Shown here: positions 7,138-11,345 of the stretch, piece after piece
How the letters are laid out: each line of letters opens with the position of its first letter
How positions within the stretch are numbered: the stretch's first letter is position 1
Assembly: GCF_002479325.1 (NCBI RefSeq)
Contig: NZ_DLMO01000006.1
Coordinates: 2,492-13,836 of the forward strand
Length of the DNA: 11,345 nt
Direction of reading: 5' to 3'
Source: Brevundimonas sp. UBA7534
GTDB taxonomy: Bacteria; Pseudomonadota; Alphaproteobacteria; Caulobacterales; Caulobacteraceae
The notes under the pieces: model-generated
Database searches by the model: none
What the model was told of the DNA's origin: nothing
What the model saw: only the letters and a program-made list of their open reading frames with translations
Program-made: the position numbers and the translations under genes

Positions 7138-8511
7138 TCAGGCCGCCTCGGATCGGCTCACCCGGCCGGACTTCAACCGCTCGGCCACCAGGAACGCCAG
7201 CTCCAGCGCCTGGTCGGCGTTCAGGCGTGGGTCGCAGTGGGTGTGATAGCGGTTGGACAGGTCGTCCTCGGTCACCGCCTGGGCGCCGCCGATGCATTCG
7301 GTGACGTTCTGGCCGGTCATCTCCAGGTGGACGCCGCCGGGGTGCACCCCTTCCGCCTCCGCCACGTCGATGAAGGTCCGCACCTCGCCCAGGATCCGGT
7401 CGAACGGCCGGGTCTTGTAGCCGTTGCCAGCCTTCAGCGTGTTGCCGTGCATCGGGTCGATCGACCAGATCACCTTGCGACCCGAGGCCTTCACCTCGCG
7501 CATCAGCTTGGGCAGGCGCTCGCCGACCTTCTCGTGGCCGAAGCGGCCGATCAGCGTCAGCCGGCCCGACACATTGTCCGGGTTCAGCGCGTCGATCAGC
7601 GGCAGCAGATCGTCGGCCGTCATCGTCGGCCCGCACTTCACGCCGATGGGGTTTTTGATCCCCTTCATGAACTCGACGTGGGCGCCGTCCAGCTGGCGGG
7701 TGCGTTCGCCGATCCACAGCATATGGGCCGAGGTGTCGAACCATTCCCCGGTCGAACCGTCCAGGCGCGTCAGCGCGCTCTCGACATTCAGCAGAAGGGC
7801 CTCGTGGCTGGTGAAGACCTCGACGCGGCTCAGGTCCGGATGGGTATCCGGCGTGACGCCGACCGCCTCCATGAAGGCCAGCGCCTCGGTGATCTTGTCG
7901 GCCAGCTCACGGTACTGCGCTCCCGCCTCGTTGTCGCCGGCGAAGCCCAGCGTCCAGCGGTGGATGTTGTACAGGTCCGCATAGCCGCCGCCGGCGAAGG
8001 CGCGCAGCAGGTTCAGCGTCGAGGCGGACTGGTTGTAGGCGCGCAACAGACGCTGCGGATCGGGCACGCGCTCTTCGGGCGTGAACCCCATCCCGTTGAT
8101 GATGTCGCCGCGATAGCTGGGCAGTTCGACGCCGTCGATCTCCTCGACCGGCGCAGAGCGCGGCTTGGCGAACTGGCCGGCGATGCGGCCCACCTTCACC
8201 ACCGGCTTGCGGCCGGCGAAGGTCAGCACCACCGCCATCTGCAGGATCAGGCGGAAGGTGTCGCGGATGTTGTCGGTCGAGAACTCCTTGAAGCTCTCGG
8301 CGCAGTCGCCGCCCTGCAGCAGGAAGGCCTCTCCCCGCTCCACCTGCGCCAGTTTCGACGTCAGGTGACGCGCCTCGCCGGCGAACACCAGCGGCGGCAG
8401 CGCGCGCAGTTCATCCTCCACGGCCTGAAGGGCGCGAGGATCGGGATAGTCCGCCGGCATGTGCAGGGCGGTCTTGGTTCTCCAGCTTTCGGGGGTCCAG
8501 CGTTGGGTCAT
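7138..8511 (-). CDS. aroG: Class II (plant-type) 3-deoxy-D-arabino-heptulosonate 7-phosphate synthase
   Basis: This enzyme condenses phosphoenolpyruvate and erythrose 4-phosphate, the first step of the shikimate pathway. The 457-aa length from the ATG at 8511 is normal for the AroA-II (AroG_II) family. Metal ligands are Cys70 (LLQGGDCAESF), His355 (DPMHGNT), Glu397 (GGVHLEMTGQ) and Asp427 (HTHCDPRLN). Other signatures are KVGRIAGQFAKPRS, LPSYRGDIING and KCGPTMTADDLL. The frame is open to 8649, but the extra 46 residues are arginine-rich and unlike the family. No Shine-Dalgarno precedes 8511, and a promoter-like sequence ends only about 10 nt upstream, so the mRNA may be almost leaderless. It heads the aromatic block, and no leader peptide is seen before it. 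Confidence 0.95.
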   Translation of the reverse strand: MTQRWTPESWRTKTALHMPADYPDPRALQAVEDELRALPPLVFAGEARHLTSKLAQVERGEAFLLQGGDCAESFKEFSTDNIRDTFRLILQMAVVLTFAGRKPVVKVGRIAGQFAKPRSAPVEEIDGVELPSYRGDIINGMGFTPEERVPDPQRLLRAYNQSASTLNLLRAFAGGGYADLYNIHRWTLGFAGDNEAGAQYRELADKITEALAFMEAVGVTPDTHPDLSRVEVFTSHEALLLNVESALTRLDGSTGEWFDTSAHMLWIGERTRQLDGAHVEFMKGIKNPIGVKCGPTMTADDLLPLIDALNPDNVSGRLTLIGRFGHEKVGERLPKLMREVKASGRKVIWSIDPMHGNTLKAGNGYKTRPFDRILGEVRTFIDVAEAEGVHPGGVHLEMTGQNVTECIGGAQAVTEDDLSNRYHTHCDPRLNADQALELAFLVAERLKSGRVSRSEAA

Positions 8512-8521
8512 GATGTGCGCA

Positions 8522-8549
8522 GGATAGGGCCTTGCGCGGGGCGGAACAA
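8522..8549 (-). promoter_or_regulatory. Possible promoter of the DAHP synthase gene
   Basis: TTGTTC (8549-8544) and CTATCC (8527-8522) are 16 bp apart on the minus strand. The predicted start of transcription falls within a few bases of the ATG at 8511. A short inverted repeat (GCACA/TGTGC, 8558-8570) lies just upstream and could be an operator. Both promoter hexamers are imperfect. Confidence 0.3.
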
Positions 8550-8582
8550 CAGATTGTGCACAGGATGTGCGCCGCGCCGACC

Positions 8583-8607
8583 GGAACCGCACTGCACGGA
8601 AACGGTT
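8583..8607 (+). promoter_or_regulatory. Near-match to a sigma-EcfG promoter before the small lipoprotein gene
   Basis: GGAAC (8583-8587), sixteen bases, then GGTT (8604-8607): one mismatch from the GGAAC-N16-CGTT consensus, at the first -10 base. Predicted transcription start is near 8615, 25 nt before the ATG at 8640. It is weaker than the perfect site before the DegP-like gene and could be chance. Confidence 0.3.
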
Positions 8608-8639
8608 AAGCTTCCTAAGCCTGTCTTCGGAGCATCGAA

Positions 8640-9152
8640 ATGCACGCACGCCCTCTTTCCGTCATCCTTGTCGCCGCCTTCGCCGCCTCGGGCTGCGCGC
8701 AGATGTCGTTCGACCGCGGCGCGGACCGTTTCCAGGGCGGCGTGGGCGAAGCGGCCTCCGCCCCGCTCCAGGACCTGAACATCCAGCAGACCGAGATCCC
8801 GCAGGTTTTGGTTGAGGCGCGCGGCGCGCCCTACGCCCGCACCGGCCTGCGTCGCTGCTCGGACATCTCGGCCCAGGTCGCCCGCCTGGACGAGGCGCTG
8901 GGCCCCGATCTGGATCAGTCCCAGCAAGGCCCCGGTCGCGACGAGCAGGCGGCGGACCTGGCGTTGGACGCGGTGCGCGACACCGCCTCCGACCTGATTC
9001 CCTTCCGCAGCTGGGTCCGGCGGCTGTCGGGCGCGGCCCAGCACAGCCGCGAGGTTCAGGACTCGATCAAGGCCGGTCTGGTCCGGCGCGGCTTCCTGAA
9101 GGGCCTGGGCCAGCAACGCGGCTGCCGTCCGCCCGCCGCGCCGGCGGTCTGA
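8640..9152 (+). CDS. Small lipoprotein of unknown function
   Basis: This 170-aa protein starts with a signal peptide (MHARPLSVILVAAFAASGC) with lipobox Cys19, so it is probably a periplasm-facing lipoprotein. The mature part is mostly helical, charged and low in hydrophobics. Residues ~65-100 contain APYARTGLRRCSDISAQVARLDEALGPD, with a lone Cys; RSWVRRLSGA and HSREVQDSIKAGLVRRGFLKGLGQQRGC follow near the end. I do not recognise the family, though it reads like a conserved helical lipoprotein. GGAG seven bases before the ATG is a good ribosome binding site and fixes the start. It diverges from DAHP synthase and is the last chromosomal gene before the integration site. Confidence 0.8.
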   Translation: MHARPLSVILVAAFAASGCAQMSFDRGADRFQGGVGEAASAPLQDLNIQQTEIPQVLVEARGAPYARTGLRRCSDISAQVARLDEALGPDLDQSQQGPGRDEQAADLALDAVRDTASDLIPFRSWVRRLSGAAQHSREVQDSIKAGLVRRGFLKGLGQQRGCRPPAAPAV

Positions 9153-9220
9153 TCCGGACGCGAGCCGTCATTGGCCGCGCCCTTGAGCGCAGCGACCAAC
9201 GTGACCGATTGGAAAGAAAA

Positions 9221-9265
9221 TGGTGGATGCGACAGGGATTGAACCTGTGACCCCCTCGGTGTGAA
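9221..9265 (-). tRNA. 3' fragment of tRNA-Val(CAC), forming the left attachment site (att)
   Basis: On the minus strand the anticodon loop TTCACAC (anticodon CAC), the 3' anticodon stem CGAGG, a 5-nt variable region, T arm ACAGG-TTCAATC-CCTGT, acceptor strand CGCATCC, A and CCA are all present. A T-rich stretch follows the CCA. The 5' half is missing: the bases before the loop (GGCGC) do not pair with CGAGG, and no GGATGCG acceptor strand is found. Identity therefore stops at the anticodon loop, a common crossover point for tyrosine recombinases. An intact tRNA gene should lie at the other end of the element. Confidence 0.8.
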
Positions 9266-9383
9266 GCGCCTCGATGGGGGTTTCAGGGCTTTTCACGAAG
9301 TGCCGTTATACAAAATAATCTATATAGAACAAATAGATAATGTTTCTTCGTTTTTCAGCGCATGTCAATCAATCCTGCATTTT

Positions 9384-9403
9384 CTGCCCCACTACTGCCC
9401 CAC
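9384..9403 (+). repeat. Paired direct repeats, probable integrase arm-type sites
   Basis: CTGCCCCAC occurs at 9384-9392 and 9395-9403, 11 bp apart, so both copies face the same side of the helix. They lie about 120 bp from the presumed crossover and upstream of the integrase, where arm-type sites for the integrase N-terminal domain are expected. The assignment is inferred from position and spacing. Confidence 0.5.
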
Positions 9404-9408
9404 CGACT

Positions 9409-9442
9409 GCTATACTCGTCCGATGCACCCCCTCAGTATAGC
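9409..9442 (+). promoter_or_regulatory. Integrase promoter candidate inside an 8-bp inverted repeat
   Basis: GCTATACT (9409-9416) and AGTATAGC (9435-9442) are perfect inverted repeats with an 18-bp spacer. The left arm holds an extended -10 (TGCTATACT; TATACT at 9411-9416), giving a start near 9423. No good -35 is seen. The repeat would suit autorepression by the integrase or a small element-encoded regulator. It also implies that the integrase starts downstream of 9423. Confidence 0.45.
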
Positions 9443-9457
9443 GGGCAGAGTCAAGGT

Positions 9458-10732
9458 TTGCGTGGGACCCAGATCAGCACGGATCGTCAGATCGCCGGCT
9501 TGAAGCCCGCCGGGAAGGCCTACGAAATCGGCATCGCCAAGAGTCGAGGCCTGTGCCTGAGAATATTCCCCACCGGCGCCAAGAATTTCGAATTCCGCTA
9601 TGTCGCGGCCAACGGCGCCCGCCGGCGGCTGGCCCTGGGCGGGTATCCCGACCTGTCGCTCTCCGAAGCTCGATCCAAGGTCGCGGCCCTCCGCGTCGCC
9701 GTCGTCGACGGGGCCGATCCCGCGGCCGCCCGGGTCGCGGCGCGCGAGCGCGCGCGGATCGGCGAGACGTTGAACGAACTGGCCGAAGCGTACTGGCGCG
9801 CGGCCGCCGTCGGGCTTCACGGGGGTCGCCGGCGGCCGAAGCGGGCCTCCACCATCGAAAGCGAGCGCCAGACCTGGAAGAACCATATCAGGAGCAGTCT
9901 CGGGGAGCGCCCCTTCACCGAGATCAAGCGCTCCGACATCAAGGTCTTCATGAGAGCGCTTGTGACGGAGGGCGGCCTGGCGGCCGCCAGCGTCGCGTCG
10001 ATCGGCGGCCTGCTCCATGCGGTGTTCGGGTTCGCGGTGCTTGAAGAACGCCTGGACGGCAATCCAGTGGCGGGACTCGCCCGGCCCCTGGCGCTGACCT
10101 CGCGGGAGCGCATGTTCGACGACGAGGCCCTCACCACCTTGTGGGGCGCGGCCGAAGCGGCCTGTCGGCCCCGGCTGGCGGGGGAGAAGACCGCCGGCGT
10201 CCATGCGCGCCTGGACCGGGTCATGGGCCTGGCGATCCGTCTGCTCATGCTGACCCTGACGCGTCGAAACGAGATCGCCGGCGCGCGGAAGGTCGAGTTC
10301 GACCGGAAGGCCGGGCTGTGGACGATCCCCTCCGAACGCGCCAAGGCGAAGCATCAGCACGTGGTTCCGTTGGGTCCGGACGCCCTGGAGGTCGTGGACG
10401 CGGCCTGGGCCCTCTCACCGGACAGTCCGTTCCTCTTCCCGTCGCCAAGGACGCCGGGCCAGCCCCTCGATGCGCACGCCATCACCCGCGCCTTCGCCCG
10501 GACCTGCGTCCGCAAGAAATTGGCTACCGGCTCGCCGCACGACATCCGGCGGTCGGGAGCGACGACCCTGACAGGTCGATACGGCGTGAGCCGCTTCATC
10601 ATCAGCCTGATCCTGGGACACACCCCGCAGGGCGGCGCCGCCGTGACGAGCGTCTATGACCGCCACACCTATGTGCCCGAGAAGCGCGAAGCCCTTCAGC
10701 AGTGGGCGGACCATCTGCCGTGGCCTCGTTGA
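9458..10732 (+). CDS. int: Tyrosine recombinase/integrase, P4-type with DUF4102 arm-binding domain
   Basis: This enzyme catalyses site-specific integration and excision of the element. Counting from the TTG at 9458 (424 aa), an N-terminal DUF4102-type domain (about 14-80; AGLKPAGKAYEIG, LALGGYPDLSLSEAR) is followed by a core-binding domain (about 105-210) and the catalytic domain. The catalytic set is complete: Arg269 (LTLTRRNEI), Lys296 (RAKAKHQHVVPL), His361 and Arg364 (SPHDIRRSG), His388 (ILGH) and nucleophile Tyr400 (SVYDRHTY). The frame is open from an ATG at 9362, but that stretch covers the putative promoter and arm repeats and lacks family similarity. The start remains uncertain. The C-terminus (EALQQWADHLPWPR) ends abruptly, with the stop supplied by ssb-derived DNA, so a short tail may be lost. 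Confidence 0.88.
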   Translation: MRGTQISTDRQIAGLKPAGKAYEIGIAKSRGLCLRIFPTGAKNFEFRYVAANGARRRLALGGYPDLSLSEARSKVAALRVAVVDGADPAAARVAARERARIGETLNELAEAYWRAAAVGLHGGRRRPKRASTIESERQTWKNHIRSSLGERPFTEIKRSDIKVFMRALVTEGGLAAASVASIGGLLHAVFGFAVLEERLDGNPVAGLARPLALTSRERMFDDEALTTLWGAAEAACRPRLAGEKTAGVHARLDRVMGLAIRLLMLTLTRRNEIAGARKVEFDRKAGLWTIPSERAKAKHQHVVPLGPDALEVVDAAWALSPDSPFLFPSPRTPGQPLDAHAITRAFARTCVRKKLATGSPHDIRRSGATTLTGRYGVSRFIISLILGHTPQGGAAVTSVYDRHTYVPEKREALQQWADHLPWPR

Positions 10733-10898
10733 AGCAGATGCAGTTGAAGCCGGTGGTGCGCTCGCCCGGCGTGCCGTCGGCGCGCCGGAAGCGGGTGGTC
10801 TCCAGCACGCGGAAGCTCGCGCGCTTCTTGCCCGAGCCCTGGGCCGACAGGATGGACGGGTCGGCGGCCAGATAGCCTTCGAGGGTGAGGGTCTGCAT
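10602..10898 (-). pseudogene. SSB-like gene truncated at the integrase junction (5' half only)
   Basis: The first ~58 residues, from MQTLTLEGYLAADPSI to RTTGFNCICFNEA, look like the N-terminal half of an OB-fold single-stranded DNA-binding protein of the type common on alphaproteobacterial plasmids and islands. Similarity stops at about 10722. The remaining ~40 codons are the antisense of the integrase 3' end (arginine-rich, not OB-fold), so the later beta-strands needed for a complete fold are gone. AGGAGA (10910-10905) is an excellent ribosome binding site, so the gene was once expressed and may still make a 98-aa fragment. It is the downstream member of a pair; the second SSB-like gene lies 34 bp upstream. 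Confidence 0.65.
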
Positions 10899-10932
10899 GG
10901 TCAGTCTCCTGAGGATGAAATTCGGTTGAGGA

Positions 10933-11298
10933 TCAGGCGGCGGCGCGATCGGATTCGCGGGCGTCGACGGTGTCGGGGTCGCGGGCCTCGGCCCAGTCGA
11001 GGACGGTCAGCCGGTTCACCACCAGTTCCTTGGCGGTGCGTTCGGTCCCGTCCTTGGCGGCGTAGGCCGTGTCGATGAAGGCGCCGACGACGACGGCTTC
11101 GCAGCCTTGGGCCAGTCCGCGGGCGATAACCTTCTCGTTGAGCCCCTTCGACCAGCTGACGCAATTGACCCCGACGAGCCGGTCCTTGCCGGCGGCGTCG
11201 ACGCCGCGCTTTTCGAGCAGCCGGAACACCGCCTTGGCGAAGTCCGGGCTGATCTGGGGGTCGGCCGCCAACCGGCCGGTGAACACCATGGTCTGCAT
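10933..11298 (-). CDS. SSB-like OB-fold protein of a mobile element
   Basis: This 121-aa protein starts MQTMVFTGRLAADPQIS, then RLLEKRGVDAAGKDRLVGVNCVSW, EKVIARGLAQGCEAVVVGAF and KELVVNRLTVLDW. That is the strand order of a single OB fold, as in SSB relatives carried by plasmids and integrative elements. There is no acidic SSB tail with a DDDIPF-like end (it ends ESDRAAA), so it is unlikely to be the housekeeping SSB. It probably coats element DNA during transfer or replication. AGGAGA (11309-11304) precedes the ATG. The leader and start are almost identical to those of the truncated neighbour, while the proteins are divergent. Confidence 0.65.
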   Translation of the reverse strand: MQTMVFTGRLAADPQISPDFAKAVFRLLEKRGVDAAGKDRLVGVNCVSWSKGLNEKVIARGLAQGCEAVVVGAFIDTAYAAKDGTERTAKELVVNRLTVLDWAEARDPDTVDARESDRAAA

Positions 11299-11325
11299 GT
11301 CAGTCTCCTATTGATCCGAAGCGCC

Positions 11326-11342
11326 GGGGAGCCGATCTCCCC
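11326..11342. repeat. 6-bp inverted repeat upstream of the intact SSB-like gene
   Basis: GGGGAG and CTCCCC are separated by five bases. The repeat lies 28 bp upstream of the SSB-like start, at the window edge. No T-run is visible within the window. It could be the hairpin of an upstream terminator or an operator. Confidence 0.35.
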
Positions 11343-11345
11343 AAT

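Larger units (their letters stand above)
9221..11345. mobile_element. Left end of an integrated element (genomic island or plasmid-derived) at tRNA-Val(CAC)
   Basis: The tRNA-Val fragment, an AT-rich strip (about 9302-9365) unlike the flanking GC-rich DNA, integrase-proximal repeats, a tyrosine recombinase and two SSB-like genes form a coherent mobile segment that runs past the right edge. No second copy of the tRNA end is in the window, so the element is larger than 2.1 kb. The 9153-9220 stretch before it holds nothing I can identify. Confidence 0.8.

Noticed and set aside
7012..8778. A 588-codon plus-strand reading frame opposite the DAHP synthase gene
   Set aside because: It is antisense to a clear enzyme with all metal ligands. 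Its composition (Gln, His, Arg, Val rich) is typical of a GC-rich antisense frame.
9261..9503. An 80-codon plus-strand frame at the element's left end
   Set aside because: It runs across the attachment site, the AT-rich strip and the promoter-like repeat, has no good ribosome binding site and overlaps the integrase start in another frame.

Overview
The window looks like chromosomal DNA of a Caulobacterales alphaproteobacterium, most likely Brevundimonas or a close relative. The evidence is high GC content, a clear MipZ (the division-plane ATPase of this group), GANTC sites and a CtrA-like box at the mipZ promoter, and a sigma-EcfG-type promoter (GGAAC-N16-CGTT) before a Do-family protease. 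The species is an inference; no rRNA is present.

Bases 1-4419 are minus-strand genes. In transcription order they are a SPOR-domain lipoprotein, mipZ, a membrane-anchored J-domain protein, a DegP-like serine protease and the start of rarA, which runs off the left edge. panC (4495-5355, +) diverges from the SPOR gene and converges on the aromatic genes.

Bases 5360-8511 are an aromatic amino acid block on the minus strand: class II DAHP synthase, prephenate dehydratase without an ACT domain, then chorismate mutase with an extra C-terminal domain. Between the last two is a 31-codon reading frame with seven Tyr or Phe codons among its last twelve. It is followed by mutually exclusive hairpins and a U-tract before the chorismate mutase gene. 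This looks like a Phe/Tyr-sensing leader-peptide attenuator and is the most interesting signal in the window. A small lipoprotein gene (8640-9152, +) diverges from DAHP synthase.

From 9221 rightward the DNA is the left end of an integrated element. A 3' fragment of tRNA-Val(CAC) marks the attachment site. After it come an AT-rich strip, paired direct repeats 11 bp apart, an inverted repeat over a likely promoter, and a P4-type tyrosine recombinase. The integrase runs tail-to-tail into an SSB-like gene that has lost its 3' half, so the junction near 10722 looks like a deletion or fusion. A second, intact SSB-like gene follows, with almost the same ribosome binding site and start. The element continues past the right edge.
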